From the NCBI GenBank assembly GCA_023419535.1, contig JAEZXX010000034.1:62001-126000 (forward strand): a stretch of DNA of 64,000 nt, given 5' to 3'. A program made the translations under genes and the position numbers. The notes under the pieces are model-generated. The model did not search any database, had not been told where the DNA came from, and saw only the letters and a list, made by a program, of their open reading frames with translations. Shown here piece by piece: positions 57,792 through 64,000 of the stretch. Every line of letters begins with the position of its first letter. The first letter of the stretch is position 1. Origin of the DNA: Pseudomonadota bacterium (GTDB lineage: Bacteria > Pseudomonadota > Alphaproteobacteria > Rhizobiales > Rhizobiaceae).

Positions 57792-59354
57792 ATGGCCGAG
57801 AAGAAAAAGAAGAAGCCGACCCGCGTCGTGGCGCGGTCCCCGCGCGGGTTCGTGGACCGCGACGCGGCCGATCTGCGCGCGCAAGGCCGGATGCTGGAGA
57901 CGATCCGCCGCGTCTACGAGACCTACGGGTTCGAGCCGGTCGAGACGCCGATGTTCGAGTACACGGACGCGCTCGGCAAGTTCCTGCCCGATCAGGACCG
58001 CCCGAACGAAGGCGTTTTCTCGCTGGAGGACGACGACGGTGAGTGGCTGAGCCTGCGTTACGACCTCACCGCGCCGCTCGCGCGGTACGTGGCGGAGAAC
58101 TTCGAGGAGCTACCGAAGCCCTACCGCTCCTACCGGGCCGGCTACGTCTTCCGCAACGAGAAGCCGGGGCCGGGCCGTTTTCGCCAGTTCATGCAGTTCG
58201 ACGCCGACATCGTCGGCGCCCCGAACGTCTCGGCGGACGCCGAGATGGCCATGATGATGGCCGACACGATGGAGGCCCTCGGCATCCCGCGCGGCCAGTA
58301 CGTGATCCGGGTGAACAACCGGAAGGTGCTGGACGCTCTGCTCGACGCAGTCGGCCTGCAGGACGATGCCGAGCGTCGCCTCACCGTCCTGCGCGCGCTC
58401 GACAAGTTCGACAAGTTCGGCCTCGAGGGCGTCGTCCTGCTGCTCGGTGCCGGCCGCAAGGACGAGAGCGGCGACTACACCAAGGGCGCGGGCCTGACGT
58501 CCGAGCAGATCGATCTCCTCGTGAACACGATCGGCTGGGGCGAGGCGGGCTCCGGCGTCGCGAGCACGCAGCCGCAGGGCGACGGTCTGACGATCATGAA
58601 CCTCGGTGACGCTCTTGACGCGGCCGGCGTGTCTCGAGAGGGCGCCGACGAACTGCATTCGATCCAGTCGATGGTCGAAGCCGCCGGTTATGCCGACGGG
58701 CGCGTTCAGATCGACCCCTCCGTCGTGCGCGGGCTCGAATACTACACCGGTCCGGTCTTCGAGGCGGAACTGCTCTTCGACGTCGTCAACGAGAAGGGCG
58801 AAAAGGTCCGCTTCGGCTCGGTCGGTGGGGGCGGGCGCTACGACGGGCTCGTCTCGCGCTTCCTGTCGACCCCCGTTCCGGCCACCGGCTTCTCGATCGG
58901 CGTCTCGCGCCTGCAGGCCGCACTGAAGAATCTCGGCCGGCTCTCCGACGAGGGCGCGACGGGCCCGGTCGTCGTCACCGTCATGGACCGCGACCGGATG
59001 GCGGACTACCAGGCGATGGCGGCCAAGCTCCGCGCCGCCTTGAACGCGCCGGGCGAGCCGATCGTCCCCGTCGAGGTTTTCCAGGGCAACCCGAAGCAGT
59101 TCGGCAAGCAGCTCCAGTACGCTGACCGTCGCGGCGCACCCGTCGTGATCATCCAGGGCGGCGACGAGAAGGCGGCCGGACAGGTCCAGGTCAAGGACAT
59201 GGCGGCGGGGGCGCAGGCATCGGAGGGCGTCGAGGACAATGCCGAGTGGCGGGCGATGCGCGCCGGCCAGGAGCTGGTGGACTACACGCCGGAGGCTCCC
59301 GAAGCCCTGACCGAGCGCGTGCGCGCCATCCTCGCCCGGCGGGCGGGCGCGTGA
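57792..59354 (+). CDS. hisS: Histidyl-tRNA synthetase
   Basis: Class IIa synthetase of 520 residues. Motif 2 is GYVFRNEKPGPGRFRQFMQF, the histidine-binding region contains GLEYYTGPVFEAELLFD, and motif 3 lies in the VPATGFSIGVSRLQAAL region. The C-terminal anticodon-binding domain carries GPVVVTVMDRDRMADYQAMA. The FRNEKP...QFDADIVG form is that of the alphaproteobacterial/eukaryote-like branch and not the E. coli type (see findings). The ATG at 57792 begins MAEKKKKKPTRVVARSPRGF. It overlaps hisZ by 4 bases. Confidence 0.95.
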   Translation: MAEKKKKKPTRVVARSPRGFVDRDAADLRAQGRMLETIRRVYETYGFEPVETPMFEYTDALGKFLPDQDRPNEGVFSLEDDDGEWLSLRYDLTAPLARYVAENFEELPKPYRSYRAGYVFRNEKPGPGRFRQFMQFDADIVGAPNVSADAEMAMMMADTMEALGIPRGQYVIRVNNRKVLDALLDAVGLQDDAERRLTVLRALDKFDKFGLEGVVLLLGAGRKDESGDYTKGAGLTSEQIDLLVNTIGWGEAGSGVASTQPQGDGLTIMNLGDALDAAGVSREGADELHSIQSMVEAAGYADGRVQIDPSVVRGLEYYTGPVFEAELLFDVVNEKGEKVRFGSVGGGGRYDGLVSRFLSTPVPATGFSIGVSRLQAALKNLGRLSDEGATGPVVVTVMDRDRMADYQAMAAKLRAALNAPGEPIVPVEVFQGNPKQFGKQLQYADRRGAPVVIIQGGDEKAAGQVQVKDMAAGAQASEGVEDNAEWRAMRAGQELVDYTPEAPEALTERVRAILARRAGA

Positions 59355-60493
59355 GCGCGGTGCCGGCCTTCGAGGGCGCGCTCGACGTCTTCTTCGAGGC
59401 GGCGGGCGCTCGATCCGTCGACGTGCCGATCCTCCAGCCGGCCGAGCCCTATCTTGACACGGCCGGCGAAGCGCTGCGCCGCCGCATCTTCCTGACGCGC
59501 GGCGACGGCGGCAAGTCGCTGTGCCTGCGACCGGACTTCACCATTCCCGTCGCGCTCGCCCACATCCAGACCGGGCAGGGCCTGCCGCGGCGCTATGCCT
59601 ATCGCGGCCTCGTCTTCCGGCAGGACCGGGACGGCCCGGCCGAGTTCCTTCAGGCGGGCATCGAGGATCTCGGCACCGAGGATCTGGCCGAAGCCGACGC
59701 CGCCTCGATCGCCGATGCCGCCAAGGCGCTGACGGCCTGCGGCATCGACCTCGGCGCGCTCGACGCGGTGATCGGCGATCAGGCGCTGTTCGAGGCGTTC
59801 CTGCGCACGCTCGGCCTGCCCGCCGGCTGGCAGCGCCGGCTCGTGCGCACCTTCGGCAGCGACGCGTTGCTGCGCGAGGCGATGGAGGCGCTGCGGCGCG
59901 GCGGACAGGCCCCGGCCTCGATCGACCCCGATCTCGTGGAGATCGCGCGCGCGCGCGACATCGACCAGCTCGCCGCCGAGATCGCAGACCGGATGGAGGA
60001 GGGCGGCCTGCCGCCCAATCGCGGCCGCTCGCCGCTGGAGGTCGCGCTGCGGCTGATCGAGAAGGTGGAGGCCGCCGAGGCCCGGCTCGACGAGGCGCTC
60101 CTGGAGCGCCTGACGCGGTTCCTCGCCATCGACGTGCCGCTCGACCGGGCGTCGGAGGCACTTTCCTCGACCGGCACCGCGCTCGGAGCGGCCAAGACCC
60201 TGTTCGAGGCCCGGCTGGACGCGCTGTCGAAGGCGGATGTCGATCTTTCGGCGCTGCGCTATCGCGCGGCCTTCGGCCGCCCCCTCGACTACTACACCGG
60301 CATGGTCTTCGAGATGAACGCCGCCGGCATCGGCACGCTCGCCGGCGGCGGGCGCTACGACCGGCTCGTCTCCTATCTCGGGGCGCACCGGCCGATCCCG
60401 GCCGTCGGCTTCTCGCTCTGGCTCGACCGGGTCGCGCGTGCAACCGCATCGGCCGGAGATCGGAATCGATCCTCGGAAAAGCCCGATGCGTAG
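59351..60493 (+). CDS. hisZ: ATP phosphoribosyltransferase regulatory subunit
   Basis: HisRS-like paralogue without synthetase activity that forms a hetero-octamer with the short HisG. The 380-residue protein retains the class II core (SLCLRPDFTIPVALAHIQTG, FRQDRDGPAEFLQAGIEDLG and FGRPLDYYTGMVFEMNAAG). The start is GTG 59351, overlapping the hisS stop. The last residues (RNRSSEKPDA) are encoded by the beginning of a dispersed repeat that continues to hisG. Confidence 0.94.
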   Translation: MSAVPAFEGALDVFFEAAGARSVDVPILQPAEPYLDTAGEALRRRIFLTRGDGGKSLCLRPDFTIPVALAHIQTGQGLPRRYAYRGLVFRQDRDGPAEFLQAGIEDLGTEDLAEADAASIADAAKALTACGIDLGALDAVIGDQALFEAFLRTLGLPAGWQRRLVRTFGSDALLREAMEALRRGGQAPASIDPDLVEIARARDIDQLAAEIADRMEEGGLPPNRGRSPLEVALRLIEKVEAAEARLDEALLERLTRFLAIDVPLDRASEALSSTGTALGAAKTLFEARLDALSKADVDLSALRYRAAFGRPLDYYTGMVFEMNAAGIGTLAGGGRYDRLVSYLGAHRPIPAVGFSLWLDRVARATASAGDRNRSSEKPDA

Positions 60494-60548
60494 ATTCGAC
60501 GTGATTGAGCGGCCTGTGTGCGTCCGAAAGGATGCGCGGCGCTCGAAG
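60447..60548 (+). repeat. Dispersed palindromic repeat, copy B
   Basis: Same element as 19043-19137. It begins inside the last 16 codons of hisZ and reaches to 12 bases before hisG. The 3' part folds well: GAGCG (60507-60511) pairs with CGCTC (60540-60544), and TGCGTCC (60519-60525) pairs with GGATGCG (60530-60536) across a GAAA tetraloop with two wobble pairs. Confidence 0.8.
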
Positions 60549-60559
60549 GGGAGCGCCGC

Positions 60560-61246
60560 ATGAGCCTCGTCCTCGCCATTCCCTCCAAGGGCCGCCTGAA
60601 GGACCAGACGGTCGGCGCGCTCGCCAAGGCCGGCATCCGCGTCATCTCCGACGAGGACACGCGCTCCTATCGCACGCGCGTGGAAGGCATCGACGGGCTG
60701 GAGGTGCAGCTTCTCTCCGCTTCCGAAATCGCGCGCGAACTGCGCGACGGCGCGGTGCATCTCGGCGTCACGGGCGAAGACCTCCTGCGCGAGACGGCGC
60801 CGGACTTCTCCGAGACGATTGAGATCGTGGCGCGGCTCGGCTTCGGCCATGCCGACGTCGTCGTGGCCGTCCCCGATTCATGGGTCGACGTGACGACCAT
60901 GGAGGATCTGAACGACGTCGCGGGCTCGTTCCGCCAGCGCCACGGGCGCCGCATCCGGATCGCGACCAAGTACTGGCGGCTGACGCAGAGCTTCCTGTCG
61001 CGCACCCACGGCATCCAGACCTACCGGATCGTGGAAAGCCTCGGGGCGACGGAAGGGGCGCCGGCGAGCGGCTCGGCAGACATCATCGTCGACATCACCA
61101 CGTCCGGCTCGACGCTTTCGGCCAACCGGCTGCGCGTCCTCTCGGACGGGGTGATCCTGTCCTCGCAGGCCTGCCTCGCCCGCTCGCTGAAGGCGGGGGA
61201 GGACGGCGCCGGAACGCTGGAGGAGATCCGGCGCCGCATGGGGTGA
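60560..61246 (+). CDS. hisG: ATP phosphoribosyltransferase, short form
   Basis: First enzyme of histidine biosynthesis (ATP + PRPP to phosphoribosyl-ATP), 228 residues. It lacks the C-terminal allosteric ACT-like domain, so it needs HisZ, encoded just upstream. Recognisable parts are LAIPSKGRLKDQTVGALAKA, GVTGEDLLRE, and SADIIVDITTSGSTLSANRL (PRPP-binding). The ATG at 60560 lies behind a GGGGAG ribosome-binding site at the edge of the repeat. Confidence 0.96.
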   Translation: MSLVLAIPSKGRLKDQTVGALAKAGIRVISDEDTRSYRTRVEGIDGLEVQLLSASEIARELRDGAVHLGVTGEDLLRETAPDFSETIEIVARLGFGHADVVVAVPDSWVDVTTMEDLNDVAGSFRQRHGRRIRIATKYWRLTQSFLSRTHGIQTYRIVESLGATEGAPASGSADIIVDITTSGSTLSANRLRVLSDGVILSSQACLARSLKAGEDGAGTLEEIRRRMG

Positions 61247-61265
61247 GGCGCCGCGAAGGCGGCGC
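61246..61265. other. Hairpin between convergent hisG and doxX
   Basis: A perfect 7-bp stem GGCGCCG (61246-61252) with CGGCGCC (61259-61265), loop CGAAGG, at the hisG stop codon. No T tract on either side; it could still act as a shared transcript end. Confidence 0.4.
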
Positions 61266-61277
61266 CGTCACGTCGCG

Positions 61278-61655
61278 TCAGTAGCGCGAGACGCGGGCCT
61301 TGCGGTCGAGCGCGAAGGCGCCCGGCCCGTAGGCGGCCAGGAACACGTAGCCGCCGGCCAGCGCGAAGTTCTTCAGGATGGCCGACATGTCGCCCATGTG
61401 CCCGATGAAGGCGGCGGCGACCGAGAAGGCCGCGAGCGCGAGGGCGGCCGCCATGGTCTGGAAGCCGATCAGAACGAGCACGCCGGCGATCAGCTCGAAG
61501 GCGCCGACGAGATAGGCCGCGGCGACGCCGCCCGGCACGCCGAGCGAGCCGAGATAGCCGGCGAAGCCTTCGGCGCCCGTCAGCTTGCCGAAGCCGCCGA
61601 CGATGAAGATGACCGCCATCGCGACGCGCGCGACGAGGAGAACGATGGGGTTCAA
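61278..61655 (-). CDS. DoxX-family membrane protein
   Basis: A 125-residue protein with four transmembrane helices. The DoxX pattern appears in MAVIFIVGGFGKLTGAEGFA followed by GYLGSLGVPGGVAAAYLVGA, FELIAGVLVLIGF and the C-terminal KNFALAGGYVFLAAYGPGAF. DoxX proteins are associated with thiol or quinone redox systems. The start is TTG 61655, chosen because CGGAG lies 9 bases upstream and the preceding residues are not hydrophobic. Confidence 0.87.
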   Translation of the reverse strand: MNPIVLLVARVAMAVIFIVGGFGKLTGAEGFAGYLGSLGVPGGVAAAYLVGAFELIAGVLVLIGFQTMAAALALAAFSVAAAFIGHMGDMSAILKNFALAGGYVFLAAYGPGAFALDRKARVSRY

Positions 61656-61778
61656 GGCAGTGCTCCGTTGAGTGTGCACTGCACTCCTACTGCGGTTCGA
61701 CGACAATCGGAACACGGCGGCGAAGCGACTGATCGTTCACCGCAGGCGAACGATCAGTCGGATTGGGCTCTCGAAATC

Positions 61779-63167
61779 TCAACCGGGGCGCGTCATCGCC
61801 GCCGGATCGACGATCCGGTCGTAATCCTCGCCCGAGACGAGGCCGGTCGCGAGCGCTTCCTCGCGAAGCGTCGTGCCGTTCTTGTGCGCCGTCTTGGCGA
61901 TCTTGGCCGCCGCGTCGTAGCCGATCGTCGGCGCGAGCGCCGTGACGAGCATCAGCGAGCGCTCCAGCGCTTGGCGGATGTTGTCCTCGCGCGCCTCGAT
62001 GCCCTGCACGCAGTTTTCGGTGAAGGAGACCGACGCATCGGCCATCAGGCGGACCGACTGGAGGAAGTTGTAGGCCATCACCGGGTTGAAGACGTTCAGC
62101 TCGAAATGGCCCGAGGCGCCCGCGAAGGTGAGCGCTGCGTGATTGCCGAAGATCTGCACGCAGACCTGCGTCAGCGCCTCGCACTGCGTCGGGTTCACCT
62201 TGCCCGGCATGATGGAGGAGCCCGGCTCGTTCTCCGGCAGCTGCAGTTCCCCGAGGCCCGAGCGAGGGCCGGAACCGAGGAAGCGGATGTCGTTGGCGAT
62301 CTTGAACAGCGAAGCCGCCACCGTGTTGATCGCGCCGTGCGAGAAGACCATCGCGTCGTGCGCGGCCAGCGCCTCGAACTTGTTCGGCGCCGAGGTGAAG
62401 GGCAGGCCGGCGATCGTGGCGATGCGCTCGGCGACGCCCTCGGCGAAGCCGATTGGCGCGTTGAGGCCGGTGCCGACGGCCGTGCCGCCCTGCGCCAGCT
62501 CCATCAGTGCCGGCAGCGTCGCCTCGATGCGGGCGATGCCGTTCTCAACCTGCTTGGCGTAGCCGGAGAATTCCTGGCCGAGCGTGAGCGGCGTGGCGTC
62601 CTGCGTGTGCGTGCGCCCGATCTTGATGATCGGCTCGAATTCGGCCGACTTGGCGGAGAGCGCGCCGTGCAGCAGCTTCAGCGCCGGCAGGAGGCGGTGG
62701 ACGATCTCCTCCGCGCAGGCCACGTGCATGGCCGTCGGATAGGTGTCGTTCGACGACTGGCTCATGTTGACGTGGTCGTTCGGGTGGACGGGCTTCTTGG
62801 AGCCCATCTCGCCGCCCATGATCTCGATGGCGCGGTTCGAGATCACCTCGTTGGCGTTCATGTTCGACTGGGTGCCGGACCCGGTCTGCCAGACGACGAG
62901 AGGGAAGTGGTCGTCGAGCTTGCCGTCGATGACCTCCTGCGCCGCCTCGACGATCGCCGCGCCGATTTTTGCGTCGAGACGGCCGAGCGCCATGTTCGTC
63001 TCGGCCGCCGCGCGCTTCACGATGCCGAGGGCGCGCACGATGGGCAGAGGCTGGCGCTCCCAGCCGATCTTGAAGTTGCCGAGCGAGCGCTGGGCCTGCG
63101 CGCCCCAATAGCGGTCCGAGGCGACCTCGATCGCGCCGAACGTGTCCGTTTCCCGTCGTGTCGTCAT
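61779..63167 (-). CDS. fumC: Fumarate hydratase, class II
   Basis: Iron-independent fumarase of the tricarboxylic acid cycle, 462 residues. The family signature GSSIMPGKVNPTQCEALTQV is present, with the catalytic Ser loop just before it. The substrate loops are TGSGTQSNMNANEVISNRAI and HPNDHVNMSQSSNDTYPTAM, and the conserved His follows in IGRTHTQDATPLTLGQEFSG. It begins MTTRRETDTFGAIEV at 63167. It lies alone on its strand between doxX and csbD. Confidence 0.97.
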   Translation of the reverse strand: MTTRRETDTFGAIEVASDRYWGAQAQRSLGNFKIGWERQPLPIVRALGIVKRAAAETNMALGRLDAKIGAAIVEAAQEVIDGKLDDHFPLVVWQTGSGTQSNMNANEVISNRAIEIMGGEMGSKKPVHPNDHVNMSQSSNDTYPTAMHVACAEEIVHRLLPALKLLHGALSAKSAEFEPIIKIGRTHTQDATPLTLGQEFSGYAKQVENGIARIEATLPALMELAQGGTAVGTGLNAPIGFAEGVAERIATIAGLPFTSAPNKFEALAAHDAMVFSHGAINTVAASLFKIANDIRFLGSGPRSGLGELQLPENEPGSSIMPGKVNPTQCEALTQVCVQIFGNHAALTFAGASGHFELNVFNPVMAYNFLQSVRLMADASVSFTENCVQGIEAREDNIRQALERSLMLVTALAPTIGYDAAAKIAKTAHKNGTTLREEALATGLVSGEDYDRIVDPAAMTRPG

Positions 63168-63292
63168 GGTGCTGCTCTCAAGGCCCCGATGCGTTCAATG
63201 CCGGGAGCGGCGTTACCATGGGTTCGGCAGGGCCGGAACCCTGCGGCACCGATCGAAGCGTTTGAAAGTCCCGGGCATCGCGAGCGCACGCG

Positions 63293-63322
63293 AAAAGGCC
63301 GCCCCGATCGCTCGGAGCGGCC
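63293..63322 (-). terminator. Intrinsic terminator of the csbD-like gene
   Basis: On the minus strand an 11-bp stem (63322-63312 with 63307-63297, one U-G pair) with a GCGA tetraloop runs into TTTT (63296-63293). Confidence 0.93.
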
Positions 63323-63347
63323 CCGTAATCTAGAACTCGATAGTCGC

Positions 63348-63536
63348 TCAGCGGACGCCGAGCTGGTCCTTCGTCGCGTCCTTGACCTTGCCGTAGTTCT
63401 TCTGGGTCTTGCCCTCGGCCTGATCCGCGAGGCCGTCCGCCTTCATGCGGTCGTTGCCTGTCGCGTTGCCCACGGCTTCCTTGAGCTTGCCGCCGATTTC
63501 CTTGGCGCCGCCCTTGATCGTATTGCTGTCGACCAT
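63348..63536 (-). CDS. CsbD-family stress protein
   Basis: A 62-residue hydrophilic protein of the CsbD family, induced by general stress in other bacteria. IKGGAKEIGGKLKEAVGNAT and ADQAEGKTQKNYGKVKDATK are the diagnostic repeats. The ATG at 63536 follows GAGGAG. A strong terminator follows, so it is probably monocistronic. The molecular role is unknown. Confidence 0.93.
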   Translation of the reverse strand: MVDSNTIKGGAKEIGGKLKEAVGNATGNDRMKADGLADQAEGKTQKNYGKVKDATKDQLGVR

Positions 63537-63667
63537 CGAATGATCTCCTCAATGAAGGGGCCGCATCTCGCGACCGTCGGCATCCAGAACGTTGCCTGCG
63601 ACCGGATGTTCCGGAATCGCGATCACGAACTTGAGAGGGGCTGCTCCGCAGCGAGGTGGAAGCGTCC

Positions 63668-64000
63668 TCAGATCGAGCCGGCTTCGACCATGTAGTTGTT
63701 GGCCGTGCACATGGCTGCGTCGTCCGACGCGAGGAAGAGCGTCATGCGCGCCAGGAACTCGGGCTGGATCAGGTCCGGCAGGCATTGGCGTTTCAGATGG
63801 TCCGCGATGGCCTCCTCGCTCACCCAGAGCTCGCGCTGGCGCTCGGTCATGACCCAGCCCGGAACCACCGTGTTGACGCGGATCCGGTGGGGTCCGAGAT
63901 CGCGCGCGAAGGAGCGCGTCATGCCGTGCACGGCCGATTTCGCCGTCGTGTAGACCGGCATGCCGCCGCTCGCCTGCCACCAGGAGTTCGAGCCGAAATT
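63668..64000 (-). CDS. Short-chain dehydrogenase (partial, start lies beyond the right edge)
   Basis: The 110 C-terminal residues of an SDR; the frame is open at the right edge. The first visible residues are NFGSNSWWQASGGMPVYTTA, then KSAVHGMTRSFARDLGPHRI. This holds the catalytic Tyr and Lys of the YxxxK motif. The C-terminal NTVVPGWVMTERQRELW and LASDDAAMCTANNYMVEAGS complete the fold. The SNSWWQASGG region is typical of sugar/2-keto-deoxy-sugar SDRs, but the substrate is not shown. Confidence 0.9.
   Translation of the reverse strand, partial: NFGSNSWWQASGGMPVYTTAKSAVHGMTRSFARDLGPHRIRVNTVVPGWVMTERQRELWVSEEAIADHLKRQCLPDLIQPEFLARMTLFLASDDAAMCTANNYMVEAGSI

Noticed and set aside
1..64000. CRISPR arrays, insertion sequences, integrases or phage genes
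   Set aside because: No regularly spaced direct repeats, transposase motifs or phage structural genes were found on either strand.

Overview
The window is a 64 kb stretch of high-GC bacterial chromosome, densely packed with genes on both strands, and with no rRNA, tRNA, phage, transposase or CRISPR array that I can see. The gene content points to an alphaproteobacterium of the order Hyphomicrobiales (Rhizobiales). The evidence is a Shemin-pathway 5-aminolevulinate synthase (hemA), a short HisG paired with the regulatory subunit HisZ, an Omp25/31-type outer-membrane barrel, a plant/alphaproteobacterial-type glutamate-cysteine ligase, a DUF2244 protein, several YkuD L,D-transpeptidases, and a dispersed palindromic repeat of a kind I associate with this order. 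Family level cannot be fixed from the sequence alone.

Layout. 1-7.2 kb: translation genes in the widespread order rplT(end)-pheS-pheT. A hybrid histidine kinase sits between rplT and pheS, and a broken BrnT toxin, its BrnA antitoxin and a small membrane protein sit between pheS and pheT. 7.2-19 kb: Gfo/Idh/MocA oxidoreductase, MepA endopeptidase, glucokinase, ABC exporter coupled to dapB, a VOC dioxygenase-like protein, two endonuclease III homologues, an AraC-Ogt alkyltransferase, DUF2244, an EI24/CysZ membrane protein and adenosine kinase. 19-30.4 kb: YifB/ComM, a Zur-like regulator, outer-membrane barrel, Mrp/ApbC, a tautomerase gene with an in-frame amber codon, a glycine-betaine-type ABC importer lacking a binding protein, a beta-hydroxyacid dehydrogenase, MscL, and an aminotransferase overlapping an AbrB-family permease. 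30.4-40.7 kb: hemA, a SAF-domain oxidoreductase overlapping an endonuclease/exonuclease/phosphatase protein, a PRC-barrel periplasmic protein, and an RND efflux pair with a divergent TetR gene and a 14-bp perfect palindrome between them.

40.7-50.1 kb: an envelope-oriented region. It holds an ICMT-like methyltransferase coupled to a membrane alpha/beta hydrolase, a lipoprotein with a permuted papain-like His/Cys pair, a lipoprotein L,D-transpeptidase, two further small lipoproteins, gshA, rsmE, an SDR, and a macrodomain gene coupled to DUF29. 50.2-54.9 kb: glycolate oxidase glcD-glcE-glcF, with a DUF433/DUF5615 toxin-antitoxin-like pair placed inside the operon. 55-64 kb: two more L,D-transpeptidases, 3-methyladenine glycosylase, hisS-hisZ-hisG, DoxX, fumC, csbD and a truncated SDR at the window edge.

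Functional themes are translation, amino-acid and histidine biosynthesis, base-excision and alkylation repair (two Nth, Ogt, Tag), peptidoglycan remodelling (MepA and three YkuD proteins), and multidrug efflux. The most unusual items are the nonsense-mutated tautomerase, the frameshifted brnT beside an intact brnA, the TA-like pair inside glcDEF, the repeat element that forms the 3' end of hisZ, and three coupled or uncharacterised envelope/ADP-ribose-related genes (40704-42511, 42595-43215, 49105-50102).
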